DNA of 64,000 nt, from contig NZ_CANLTL010000001.1 of assembly GCF_947494015.1 (NCBI RefSeq), positions 186,001 to 250,000 of the forward strand. Direction: 5' to 3'. The stretch comes from an uncultured Cellulomonas sp. Lineage in GTDB: Bacteria; Actinomycetota; Actinomycetes; Actinomycetales; Cellulomonadaceae. Under the pieces are notes generated by a model. The model saw nothing but the letters and a program-made list of their open reading frames with translations. It was not told the origin of the DNA and searched no databases. Of this stretch, positions 51,494-61,814 are shown piece by piece. Within the stretch, counting starts at the first letter, position 1. Each line of letters begins with the position of its first letter. The translations under genes and the position numbers were made by a program.

Positions 51494-52057
51494 TCAGTCC
51501 TTCGCGGCGTGGGTGGCAGGCTGGACGAGGAACGCCTCGGTGCGCGCAGAGGGGTGCAGGTCCGGTATGGGACCCAGTTGCGCCTCGAGCTTCCTGACGG
51601 CGTTGCTGAGGTACCGCTTGACGGAGCCGGCGGCCAGGTTCATGCGGTCGGCGGTCTCGGGGACCGTGAGGTCCTCGTAGAAGCGCAGGACGATCGCGGC
51701 GCGCTCCTGGGGCGCCAGCGTGGCCAGCGCGGCACGCAGGTCCATGCGGTCGGCTGCGGCGAGCTCGTGTCCCTCGACGGCGTCGTCCCGAGTGACCAGG
51801 TGCCGCAGCGACGTCCACAGCCGGCCCCGACGGTAGCCGTCGATGTACAAGCGCAGGATGGTGCGCCGCACGTAGGCCTCGGCGGCGTCGGGCGCCGAGC
51901 CGGAGCGGCTGCGGACGAACACCTTCAGCAGCGCCTCCTGGGTGAGGTCCTGCGCGGCCATGAGCTCGCCCGTGAGCAGATAGGCGTAGGCGACCAGCGC
52001 GGAGCCGCGCTCGTCGACGAAGGTCGCGAACACGTCGTCGTTCGAACGGTGCGACAT
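51494..52057 (-). CDS. SigE-family ECF-like sigma factor
   Basis: This 187-residue protein has sigma region 2 (FATFVDERGSALVAYAYLLTGELMAAQDLTQEALLKVFVRSRSG), the YVRRTILRLYIDGYRR segment of the actinobacterial SigE-family (TIGR02983-like) group, and region 4 (LAPQERAAIVLRFYEDLTVPETADRMNLAAGSVKRYLSNAVRKLEAQL). The ATG at 52057 is preceded by GGGAGG, although the spacing is short; a GTG 33 bp upstream is an alternative start. The stop is 2 bp from a membrane-protein gene that may encode its anti-sigma partner. Target genes are not evident. Confidence 0.85.
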   Translation of the reverse strand: MSHRSNDDVFATFVDERGSALVAYAYLLTGELMAAQDLTQEALLKVFVRSRSGSAPDAAEAYVRRTILRLYIDGYRRGRLWTSLRHLVTRDDAVEGHELAAADRMDLRAALATLAPQERAAIVLRFYEDLTVPETADRMNLAAGSVKRYLSNAVRKLEAQLGPIPDLHPSARTEAFLVQPATHAAKD

Positions 52058-52165
52058 CGTCCTCCCGTCGGTGTCGTGGTGCACGGCCACGTCGACCGTT
52101 CACCACCCAGACGAACGGAGGGCGCCGATCGTTGTACCGGGCGTCGCACCCGAGGGCGCCGGCCG

Positions 52166-53089
52166 CTACGGGCCCACCTGGCAGGTCGGGCACCAGTACA
52201 GGTTGCGTGTCGCCATGGTCTCCACCGCGATCGCGGTCCCGCAGACGTAGCACGGCTCCCCCGTGCGCTTGTAGACCCAGTGCCGCTCTCCGACGTCGGC
52301 CAGCGCCCGCTCGCGCGCAGCAGGGTCGTCCTCGTCCCGGGTGAGCATCGCGCCGGTCGCGATGCCGTCGTCGAGCAGGCCGACCCAGTCCCGCCACAGC
52401 CCGCGGGCGACCTCGCCGGGGACGCGGCGCCCCACCGTGTGCGGCTCGAGGCGGGCCCGGAACAGCATCTCCGCGCGGTACACGTTGCCGATCCCGGCCA
52501 CCACGGACTGGTCCATGAGCAGCTGGCCGACCGGCACCGCGCGGGACGTCAGCCGGCGGACGAACTCGGTCTCGGCCTCCGGCCCGGCGTCCGCCGCCGG
52601 GTCGGGCCCCAGCCGCGCGATCACCCCGGCGACGGCGTCGGCGTCCAGCACCTCGCACGCCGTCGGGCCGCGCAGGTCCGCCAGGCTGGCCTCGGTCAGC
52701 AGCCGCACCCGGACCGCGCCGACGGGCGCCGGGGGGAAGTCGCCGTCGGCGGGGTCGACGGGCCGCTCACCCTCCCCCATCCGCAGCGCCCGGGCGACCC
52801 GGGGTGCCCCGAGGCTGCCCCGGACCGCGCCGCCGGCGTCGATCGGCGAGATTTGCCCGTGGAAGTCCCACGCGCCGTAGAGCCCCAGATGCACCCGCAG
52901 CCAGCGGTCGGTGTCGAAGGCGAGGAACAGCTGCTTGCCGACCGCGCGGGCCTCGGTCAGGGCGGTGCCGTCGAGCAGCGCGGCCCCCGCGGCGAACCGC
53001 CCCTGCGGGGAGCTGGCGGCGATGCGCTCGCCGACGAAGTCCGCGCGGAACTGCCGGGCGATCCGGTGAACGGTGTGTCCCTCTGGCAC
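52166..53089 (-). CDS. Fpg/Nei-family DNA glycosylase
   Basis: This 307-residue base-excision repair enzyme starts MPEGHTVHRIA (GTG start), so the N-terminal proline and E3 of the catalytic site are in place after Met removal. The beta-hairpin lysine is in AVGKQLFLAF. The helix-two-turn-helix contains VPVGQLLMDQSVVAGIGNVYRAEMLFRARL, and the C-terminal zinc finger CYVC-x16-CPTC is intact. The PEGHTVHR start is typical of actinobacterial Nei-type enzymes that remove oxidised pyrimidines. A TAGCGT hexamer lies 8 nt before the start and there is no Shine-Dalgarno. It is divergent from a PadR gene. Confidence 0.9.
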   Translation of the reverse strand: MPEGHTVHRIARQFRADFVGERIAASSPQGRFAAGAALLDGTALTEARAVGKQLFLAFDTDRWLRVHLGLYGAWDFHGQISPIDAGGAVRGSLGAPRVARALRMGEGERPVDPADGDFPPAPVGAVRVRLLTEASLADLRGPTACEVLDADAVAGVIARLGPDPAADAGPEAETEFVRRLTSRAVPVGQLLMDQSVVAGIGNVYRAEMLFRARLEPHTVGRRVPGEVARGLWRDWVGLLDDGIATGAMLTRDEDDPAARERALADVGERHWVYKRTGEPCYVCGTAIAVETMATRNLYWCPTCQVGP

Positions 53090-53097
53090 GAAGGACG

Positions 53098-53103
53098 ACG
53101 CTA
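53098..53103 (-). promoter_or_regulatory. -10-like hexamer TAGCGT, leaderless arrangement
   Basis: On the minus strand, TAGCGT ends 8 nt before the GTG at 53089 of the glycosylase gene. Confidence 0.5.
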
Positions 53104-53209
53104 CGCCAGCCGCGTCCCCGGCGCCGGACCGGCGCCCCGCACCACCCCGCACCACCCCGAACCGCCGCGGACCGCCGCCCCGACCGCGGCACGCCCTCAC
53201 GGCGACCCC

Positions 53210-53238
53210 TTGCCCGCGACATGCTGTCGATATATCGT
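53210..53238 (+). promoter_or_regulatory. padR promoter with CGATATATCG palindrome
   Basis: TTGCCC (53210-53215) and TATCGT (53233-53238) lie 17 bp apart. CGATATATCG (53228-53237) is a perfect palindrome across the -10, and TCGAT is repeated on either side of it. It is a likely site for the PadR protein encoded immediately downstream. The AT-rich stretch is unusual for this DNA. Confidence 0.5.
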
Positions 53239-53271
53239 CGATGTGTTGTCGAGACGGAGAGGAGTCTTCCC

Positions 53272-53889
53272 ATGAGGCCCCAGCACGACCACCCGCACCC
53301 CCGCACCCGCCCCGGTCCCCCGGCCGACGGGATGCGCTACCGGATGCAGGGTCCCGGCGCCGACGGCGGCTTCGGACCGTCCCGGCGCGGCCCGCACGGG
53401 CACGGCGGCCCCGGCGGTCGTCGCGGTCGCGGACCGCGCGCCCGCGGCGACGTCCGGTCCGCCGTCCTGCTCCTGCTCGCCGAGCAGCCACGCCACGGGT
53501 ACGAGCTCATCCAGGAGATCGCCGACCGCACCTCCGGCGCCTGGACCCCGAGCCCGGGCTCGGTCTACCCGACCCTGCAGGCCCTCGAGGACGAGGGCCT
53601 CGTGCGCATCGAGCAGGTCGAGGGCCGGCGCGTCGCCTCCCTCACCGAGCAGGGCGTGCAGTACGTCGAGGACCAGCGCGCCGCGCTCGGCGAGCCCTGG
53701 TCCACGCCCGACCACGACCACGCCTCGGCCCTGGCGGTCCGCCGGCAGCTGCGCGGGCTCATGGACGCCGTCGGCCAGGTCGCCAAGGTCGGCACGCCGG
53801 CCCAGAACGCCGCCGCCGCGACGGTGCTCGACACCGCCCGCCGCGACCTGTACCGCGTGCTCGCCGACGGGCCCGCCGACGACGAGTGA
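53272..53889 (+). CDS. PadR-family transcriptional regulator
   Basis: This 205-residue regulator has a PadR winged helix at ~62-140: RGDVRSAVLLLLAEQPRHGYELIQEIADRTSGAWTPSPGSVYPTLQALEDEGLVRIEQVEGRRVASLTEQG, with the PSPGSVYPTLQALEDEGL recognition part. The C-terminal helix contributes to dimer formation. The first ~60 residues are an unusual His/Gly/Arg/Pro-rich extension (HDHPHPRTRP, RRGPHGHGGPGGRRGRGPR) that could bind metal or DNA. The GAGAGGAG site eight bases before the ATG at 53272 supports this start. No transporter is adjacent; regulation of its own gene is the only target supported. Confidence 0.88.
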   Translation: MRPQHDHPHPRTRPGPPADGMRYRMQGPGADGGFGPSRRGPHGHGGPGGRRGRGPRARGDVRSAVLLLLAEQPRHGYELIQEIADRTSGAWTPSPGSVYPTLQALEDEGLVRIEQVEGRRVASLTEQGVQYVEDQRAALGEPWSTPDHDHASALAVRRQLRGLMDAVGQVAKVGTPAQNAAAATVLDTARRDLYRVLADGPADDE

Positions 53890-53925
53890 GGTCGCCGAGG
53901 TGCCCGCCGGTCGGTCGCGCGACCG

Positions 53926-54978
53926 TCAGCGGGTGAGGTCGATGACCACCTTGACGTCGTCCTCGTCCGCGTCGAACGCCTCCGCCGCGCGCTCCAGGGG
54001 GACCGTGCGGGTGATCAGCCGGCCCAGCCACTCGCCGTCCGCGGCAGCGAGCGCGGCGGCGGCCGCGGCGTAGTGGCCGAGGTTGGCGTTGACCGAGCCG
54101 ATCACCACGTCGTTCTCCAGGACGAGGTCGCGGTTGAGGGCGCCGGCGTCGACCGACGTGCTCCGCCCCGCCGTCGAGACCCCGGTCAGGCACGTGATCC
54201 CGTACGCCGACGTCCCACCGAGGCTGGGCAGCACGACGCTGCTGGCGCCGGTGGCCTCCACGACGACGTCGGGCCGGACCCGCTCGAGCACGTCGGCGAC
54301 CGGGTCGCTGGAGTAGGTCGCACCCAGGTCGCGGACGAGCTGCGGCTTCACGCCGTCGCTCACGAGGTCGACGACGTGCACGTCCAGCCCTCGCTGCACG
54401 CCGAGCATCGCGGCGAGCAGACCGATCGGCCCCGCGCCGGTGACCACCACCCGCCGGGGCTCGAACCAGGCGCGGTTGCCGACCTTCTCGATCTGGTCCC
54501 AGGCCTTGGCCACGACGCTGGTCGGCTCCATCAGCACGCCGGCCCGCTCGAGCGCCGGGTCGAGCCGGACGGCGTACTCGCTCTCGACCCGCCACGTCCG
54601 GCTGCCGTACCCGTCCAGCTCCTTGATGCCGCGCTCGGTGTACCGGCCGTTGCGGCACATGTCGAACTGTCCCCGGGCGCACGCGCCGCACGGCTCGGGG
54701 TCGGGCCGGCGGACCACGCCCGCGACCAGGTCACCGGCAGCGAACCCGCTGCCGTCCGGCGCCTCGACCACGCGTCCGAGCGACTCGTGACCGAGCACCA
54801 GCAGGTCGCGCCCGGCCGGCGCGAACCCGTAGTCGCCGTCGGCGATCTCCCGGTCGGTGCCGCACACGCCCAGCGCCAGGCCCTGCACCAGCAGGTCCCC
54901 CAGCTCCGGTCCCGGCTCGGGGACCTCGGTGACCTCGAGCGTGCCCGCGGAGCCGGGCCGGACGGTCACTGCCTGCAT
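53926..54978 (-). CDS. Zinc-dependent glucose 1-dehydrogenase-like enzyme
   Basis: This 350-residue medium-chain dehydrogenase has GVCGTDREIADGDYGFAP and LLVLGHESLGRVVE, which provide the catalytic zinc ligands (Cys and His-Glu). PDPEPCGACARGQFDMC forms a three-cysteine structural loop, and VVVTGAGPIGLLAAMLGVQRGLDVHVVD is the NAD(P)-binding site. ENDVVIGSVNANLGHYAAA closes the domain. This is the archaeal/actinobacterial glucose dehydrogenase branch, which oxidises glucose to gluconolactone with NAD(P)+. The first of the usual four structural cysteines is replaced, as in other variants. It lies beside a P450 on the same strand, but ~80 bp apart, so NADPH supply to it is possible. Confidence 0.82.
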   Translation of the reverse strand: MQAVTVRPGSAGTLEVTEVPEPGPELGDLLVQGLALGVCGTDREIADGDYGFAPAGRDLLVLGHESLGRVVEAPDGSGFAAGDLVAGVVRRPDPEPCGACARGQFDMCRNGRYTERGIKELDGYGSRTWRVESEYAVRLDPALERAGVLMEPTSVVAKAWDQIEKVGNRAWFEPRRVVVTGAGPIGLLAAMLGVQRGLDVHVVDLVSDGVKPQLVRDLGATYSSDPVADVLERVRPDVVVEATGASSVVLPSLGGTSAYGITCLTGVSTAGRSTSVDAGALNRDLVLENDVVIGSVNANLGHYAAAAAALAAADGEWLGRLITRTVPLERAAEAFDADEDDVKVVIDLTR

Positions 54979-55061
54979 GGGTCTCTCCTCGCCGACGTCG
55001 CGCGCAGGTCGCGCGGCAGGTCGACGGTAGGCGCGGGATGACGCGCCCGCCCGTCGTGCGG

Positions 55062-56441
55062 TCAGGCGCCGGGTGACAGGCGGGGCAGCCGGAACATCAG
55101 CCCGAAGGGGCTCAGCGTCCCGGGCAGACGCTCCCCGTCGCCCGCTCGGCCCCGCACCCGCGCGGGATCGTCCAGCGTGACGTCACGGTCGGCGAGGAGC
55201 ACCGCGAGCACGGTGCTGGCCACGTGCAGGACGAGGTTGCGCCCCGGGCACTCGGCCGGCCCGGCGCTGAACGGGATCAGGGGCCAGTCCTGGGTCGAGC
55301 GCGGCTCCAGCCAGAGGTCCGGCGTGAACCGGTCCGCGTACGGCAACGCGTCGTTGCGGTGGAAGAACGGGGCGTAGGTCAGCACCGACGTGCCGGACGG
55401 CATCGGGCCGCCCTCCCACCTGGTGGGCTCGGTGGTCTCGCGCAGCACGGCGGGCGTCGTCGGCCACAGGCGCAGCGACTCCTGGACGCAGGCGCGCAGG
55501 AACGGCAGGTCCTGCGGACGGCTCAGGTCCCGTCCGGCGATCTCGGCGCGGGCGCGCGCGAGCTCCTCGGGGTGCGTGGCCAGCAGCGCGAGCGCCCGGA
55601 AGGTCGCCCATGAGCCGGCGTCGAAGGCGAACAGCCACTGCGGTACCTGCTGCTCCGGTCGGGTGCGGCCGGTGGTCGGGGTGCCGGCCATCACGCCGGC
55701 CAGGCTGCCGGGCTCGGCCCGCTCGAGGTGACGCACGAGGCGGCGCTCGAACCGGCGGCGCAGACGCCTGCGCCGGGGGTGCAGGAAGGCCCAGTTCGCG
55801 GCGGCTCGCAGGCGGGTCAGGTCGTCGCTGAGGCGCTCGTCGTCGCGTGCGCCGTCACCCAGCACGACGCGGCGCACGGCGCGCCACCACGTCACGGTGA
55901 ACGCGTCCCACGTCAGGGCGTCCGGACCGACCCGCACGAGCAGGTCGCAGACCTCCTCGTGGACCTTGGCGACCGGGTCGGCGCCGCGGTGCACCGCGTG
56001 GGGTGTGTCCAGCGCGCGCTCGTTGAACCGCCGCCGCTCCGTGCGCGCGCGGCCGCTGGAGATGAGCACCCCGTGCGGCTGGAAGTGGGCCAGCGCGGCC
56101 CGCTTCTCCTTCGTCGCGGGGCTGAACGGCACGGGGGACTGGGCGAGCACCCGCTGCACGTGCTGCGGCGCGAGGAGGACGACCATGGCGCGGCCGGGGA
56201 TGCGCAACCTCAGCGGCCCGGGACCGTAGCGGTCGTGCAGGCGCTGGAGCAGGCCGACGGCGCGACGGTCCGCGTCGAGGCGCTGCGCGACCTCGAGCAT
56301 GCCCGGACGCCGGATGATCACCCCGCGCGCCAGGATCGGGGCGACCACCGAGCCCATCACCCGCGCGGTGTCCAGGCGCGAGGCGAGCGGCAGGCGGGAC
56401 GGCAGCGCGGAGCGGCGGGAGCCGACGGGGGTCGCGGTCAT
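55062..56441 (-). CDS. Cytochrome P450, variant I-helix
   Basis: This 459-residue P450 has the ExxR of helix K in CVQESLRLWPTTPAVLRETTEP, the heme loop FSAGPAECPGRN with the thiolate cysteine, and the meander-like FTPDLWLEPR. The I-helix reads WLFAFDAGSWATFRALALLATHPEEL. Aligned from the HPEEL end, the usual AGxET is FAFDA, so the acid is kept and the conserved threonine is replaced by alanine. There is no N-terminal membrane anchor. The redox partner is not encoded nearby. Substrate unknown; fatty-acid or terpenoid hydroxylation are the usual roles of related enzymes. The ATG at 56441 has GGGAG upstream. Confidence 0.85.
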   Translation of the reverse strand: MTATPVGSRRSALPSRLPLASRLDTARVMGSVVAPILARGVIIRRPGMLEVAQRLDADRRAVGLLQRLHDRYGPGPLRLRIPGRAMVVLLAPQHVQRVLAQSPVPFSPATKEKRAALAHFQPHGVLISSGRARTERRRFNERALDTPHAVHRGADPVAKVHEEVCDLLVRVGPDALTWDAFTVTWWRAVRRVVLGDGARDDERLSDDLTRLRAAANWAFLHPRRRRLRRRFERRLVRHLERAEPGSLAGVMAGTPTTGRTRPEQQVPQWLFAFDAGSWATFRALALLATHPEELARARAEIAGRDLSRPQDLPFLRACVQESLRLWPTTPAVLRETTEPTRWEGGPMPSGTSVLTYAPFFHRNDALPYADRFTPDLWLEPRSTQDWPLIPFSAGPAECPGRNLVLHVASTVLAVLLADRDVTLDDPARVRGRAGDGERLPGTLSPFGLMFRLPRLSPGA

Positions 56442-56553
56442 GGTGCTCCCGGAGGTTCGGCGGTGAGACGGCACCGGCCCAGGACCGGTCACGTCAGGCT
56501 AACCGCGGGGACCCGCACCGGCCTCGGCGCCCGGTCGGCGGGCCGGCGAGCGG

Positions 56554-59371
<2,818 letters not shown>

Positions 59372-59378
59372 TCGCGGG

Positions 59379-59414
59379 CACCGGCACGGGCGTGCCGAAC
59401 CGCCCGTGCTGGTG
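59379..59414 (+). terminator. gdhA terminator hairpin
   Basis: CACC-G-GCACGGGCG (59379-59392) pairs with CGCCCGTGC-T-GGTG (59401-59414), 13 of 14 positions, around TGCCGAAC. It begins 8 bp after the gdhA stop. Confidence 0.85.
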
Positions 59415-59451
59415 ACGCCGGCGCTGCCGCGGCGGTGTCGGTGGCCTGGCG

Positions 59452-59457
59452 TAGCGT
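59452..59457 (+). promoter_or_regulatory. -10-like hexamer TAGCGT, leaderless operon promoter
   Basis: TAGCGT ends 6 nt before the ATG at 59464, the first gene of the MoxR/DUF58 operon. There is no Shine-Dalgarno. Confidence 0.55.
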
Positions 59458-59463
59458 GCACCC

Positions 59464-60234
59464 ATGCTCCGCCGCCGCAGCCTCCCCGACGGCGTCGGGC
59501 GGCTCGCCGACGGGGGCCGGTGGCCGAGCGCGGTGGTGCTGGCTGCGGCGTGCGTGCTCACGGCGGCCGTGGTGGGCCCCTGGCAGCCGCAGGGGATCGG
59601 TGCCGGGGACGCCCGAGTGGCGGCGCCGCTGCCGTCCGTGCCGGCCCCGACCGCCGTCCCCACCCCTCGGCCGGTGGGCGAGCTCCCCGTCCGCGAGCCG
59701 GTGGACCTGGCATGGGTCGGGCCGGCGCTCGCCATGGCGGTGGCCGTCGTGCTGGCTGCGCTGGTCGCGCGGTGGCTGCTGGCCCGGTGGCGTGCCCTGC
59801 GGCCGCCGGAGCCGGCCCAGGCACCCACCGACCCGGGCCCTGCGGTGGCCGTGGCGGCGGACGAGCCCCTGCCGGACGCGCGCGTGCTCGAGGAGGGCGC
59901 GCGGGCGGCTCAGCGGGGCCTGCGGGCCGCGGCGGGACCCGCGGAGGGTGTCATCGCCGCGTGGGTCGCACTCGAGGAGGCGGCCGGTCGGTCCGGGATG
60001 GCGCGGCTGCCGTCGGCCACCCCCACGGAGTTCACCGTCCAGGTCCTGGACCGGACCGCCGCCGACGGCGTCGCGGCCCGCACGCTGCTCACGCTCTACC
60101 TGCGGGCCCGCTTCGACGACGTCCCGCTGTCCGCCGCCGACGCCGACGACGCCGAGCGGGCCGCCGGTGCGCTGGTCAGCACCCTCGCCGCGTCCCCGGG
60201 GGCCCCGCCCACCCGCTGGGGCGGCTCGGGATGA
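59464..60234 (+). CDS. DUF4129 membrane protein, first gene of the MoxR operon
   Basis: This 256-residue protein has two hydrophobic segments (~22-42 and ~82-104) separated by a Pro-rich extracytoplasmic loop, then a DUF4129 domain: RGLRAAAGPAEGVIAAWVALEEAAGRSGMARLPSATPTEFTVQVLD, YLRARFDDVPLSAADADDAERAAGALV. The TPTEF and YxRARF elements are typical. DUF4129 proteins occur with MoxR ATPases and DUF58 proteins in envelope or stress loci and often in transglutaminase fusions, which are absent here. It overlaps the next gene by ATGA. Confidence 0.85.
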   Translation: MLRRRSLPDGVGRLADGGRWPSAVVLAAACVLTAAVVGPWQPQGIGAGDARVAAPLPSVPAPTAVPTPRPVGELPVREPVDLAWVGPALAMAVAVVLAALVARWLLARWRALRPPEPAQAPTDPGPAVAVAADEPLPDARVLEEGARAAQRGLRAAAGPAEGVIAAWVALEEAAGRSGMARLPSATPTEFTVQVLDRTAADGVAARTLLTLYLRARFDDVPLSAADADDAERAAGALVSTLAASPGAPPTRWGGSG

Positions 60235-60746
60235 CGGCCCGGCACGCGCTCGTCGCCGTCACGGTGGGCGCGGCGGTCGCGCTCGGGGTCTGGACGGTCG
60301 GGCTGCGGCCCGTCGACGCCGTCGTCGTGGGCGTGGTCACCGCGGTGCTCACGACCGTCGGGCGCACGCTCGATGACGAGACGGAGCACCGGTGGCGACC
60401 ACCCCCGCCGGACGAGCCCGACGGCGCCCGCTCGGCGGTCTCCACGCTGATGTGGGGCTTCGCGGGCCGCGACGGCAAGGTGTCGGAGAGCGCCCTGCGG
60501 CACCTGCGCCGACAGGCCGGTCGACGCCTGGCGGCCACCGGCATCGCCCTCGACGACGGCCGGGGATACCTGCTCGCGCGCACCGGGACCCACCCGGGCG
60601 ACGACGCCCGGGCGCGCGCCCTGCTGGGTGACCGCGCCTGGGCCGTGCTCACCGGCCGCGGTGACCTGCCGACGCTGCGCGACGTCGCGCACTGCATCGA
60701 CGCCGTCGAACGACTGGACCCCGACCACCCCGAGAGGCGCCGATGA
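60231..60746 (+). CDS. Two-helix membrane protein of the MoxR operon
   Basis: This 171-residue protein has two hydrophobic segments (~5-22 and ~29-45) and a mostly helical cytoplasmic region: RSAVSTLMWGFAGRDGKVSESALRHLRRQAGRRLAATGIAL, RARALLGDRAWAVLTGRGDLPTLRDVAHCIDAVERL. Similar small proteins sit at this place in actinobacterial MoxR-DUF58 operons; their function is unknown. It overlaps both neighbours by four bases, so it is translationally coupled to the ATPase. Confidence 0.75.
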   Translation: MTARHALVAVTVGAAVALGVWTVGLRPVDAVVVGVVTAVLTTVGRTLDDETEHRWRPPPPDEPDGARSAVSTLMWGFAGRDGKVSESALRHLRRQAGRRLAATGIALDDGRGYLLARTGTHPGDDARARALLGDRAWAVLTGRGDLPTLRDVAHCIDAVERLDPDHPERRR

Positions 60747-61810
60747 CCAGCCAGCCCGCCCACCCGTCGAGCGACCGGGAGCCGCACGGGTCCACCGCAC
60801 CGACGGCTCCGACCGCACCGACGCCGGCCGGCCGGCCGGCGGCCGCACTGCCGCCGGCCGAGGTCGCCCGGCTCGCCGAGGCGATCCTGGCCGAGGTGGG
60901 GACCGCCGTCGTCGGCATGCAGGCGGCGCTGCGGACCGCGCTGGCCGCCGTGCTCGCGGGTGGGCACGTGCTCTTCGAGGACGTGCCCGGGCTCGGCAAG
61001 ACGCTCGCCGCCCGCAGCCTCGCCACCGCGCTCGGCCTCGACTTCCGCCGGGTGCAGTGCACCCCCGACCTGCTGCCGTCGGACATCACCGGGTCCTCGG
61101 TGTGGGACCCGGGCGAGGCACGGTTCCGGTTCGCGCCCGGTCCGGTGTTCACCGGGCTGCTGCTGGCCGACGAGATCAACCGCACCGCCCCCAAGACCCA
61201 GTCCGCGCTGCTGGAGGCCATGGCCGAGCGTCAGGTGACCGCCGACGGCACCACCTACCCGCTGCCCGCGCCGTTCCACGTCGTCGCCACCTCCAATTCG
61301 GTGGAGTACGAGGGCACGTACCCGCTGCCCGAGGCGCAGCTCGACCGGTTCCTGGTCCGGCTCGCCGTCGGCCATCCGGACCGCGACGCCGAGACCGACG
61401 TGCTGCTGCGCCGGGTGGCGCGCCGCGAGGAGGCGGCGCCGGTGCGGCGCGTGGTCGACGCCGCCACCGTGCTGGGCATGCAGGCCGGCGTGGAGGCGGT
61501 CCAGGTCGACCCGGACGTCGCCCGCTACTGCGTGGACCTCGCGGCCGCCACCCGCGCCCACCGGGCCGTGGACGTCGGGGCGTCGCCGCGCGGCTCGCAG
61601 TCGCTGCTGCTCGTCTCCCGCGCGCTCGCCGTGCTCTCCGGCCGGCGCTTCGCGACCCCCGAGGACGTCAAGGAGGTCGCGGTGCCGGCCCTCGCCCACC
61701 GCCTCACCCTGACCCCCGCGGCGTGGGCGGCCGGCGTCGCGGCCGAGGACGTCGTGCGCCAGGTGCTGGCCGAGGTCGCCGGCCCGGCGACCGTCCCGGC
61801 GGCCGGGTGA
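60743..61810 (+). CDS. MoxR-family AAA+ ATPase
   Basis: This 355-residue ATPase has the MoxR form: VVGMQAALRTALAAVLAGGHVLFEDVPGLGKTLAARSLA with Walker A VPGLGKT, the DFRRVQCTPDLLPSDITGSSVWDP insert, Walker B LLLADEINRTAPKTQSALLEAMAERQVT, sensor 1 VVATSNSVEYEGTYPLPEAQLDRFLV and the C-terminal SPRGSQSLLLVSRALAVLSGR. MoxR proteins are chaperone-like ATPases that activate or load cofactors and metal ions into partners, usually with VWA/DUF58 proteins. The first ~35 residues are a Pro/Thr-rich extension. It overlaps the upstream gene by four bases and is followed 4 bp later by DUF58. Confidence 0.95.
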   Translation: MTSQPAHPSSDREPHGSTAPTAPTAPTPAGRPAAALPPAEVARLAEAILAEVGTAVVGMQAALRTALAAVLAGGHVLFEDVPGLGKTLAARSLATALGLDFRRVQCTPDLLPSDITGSSVWDPGEARFRFAPGPVFTGLLLADEINRTAPKTQSALLEAMAERQVTADGTTYPLPAPFHVVATSNSVEYEGTYPLPEAQLDRFLVRLAVGHPDRDAETDVLLRRVARREEAAPVRRVVDAATVLGMQAGVEAVQVDPDVARYCVDLAAATRAHRAVDVGASPRGSQSLLLVSRALAVLSGRRFATPEDVKEVAVPALAHRLTLTPAAWAAGVAAEDVVRQVLAEVAGPATVPAAG

Positions 61811-61814
61811 CCCG

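Noticed and set aside
52057-52090. Upstream GTG start (52090) for the SigE-family sigma factor
   Set aside because: It adds eleven poorly conserved residues. The ATG at 52057 has a GGGAGG nearby and begins closer to region 2; the choice is not certain.
53912-53925. 14-bp palindrome CGGTCGCGCGACCG between padR and the glucose dehydrogenase gene as a terminator
   Set aside because: The palindrome is real, but it would leave almost no loop and only about six paired bases, so it is too weak to call.
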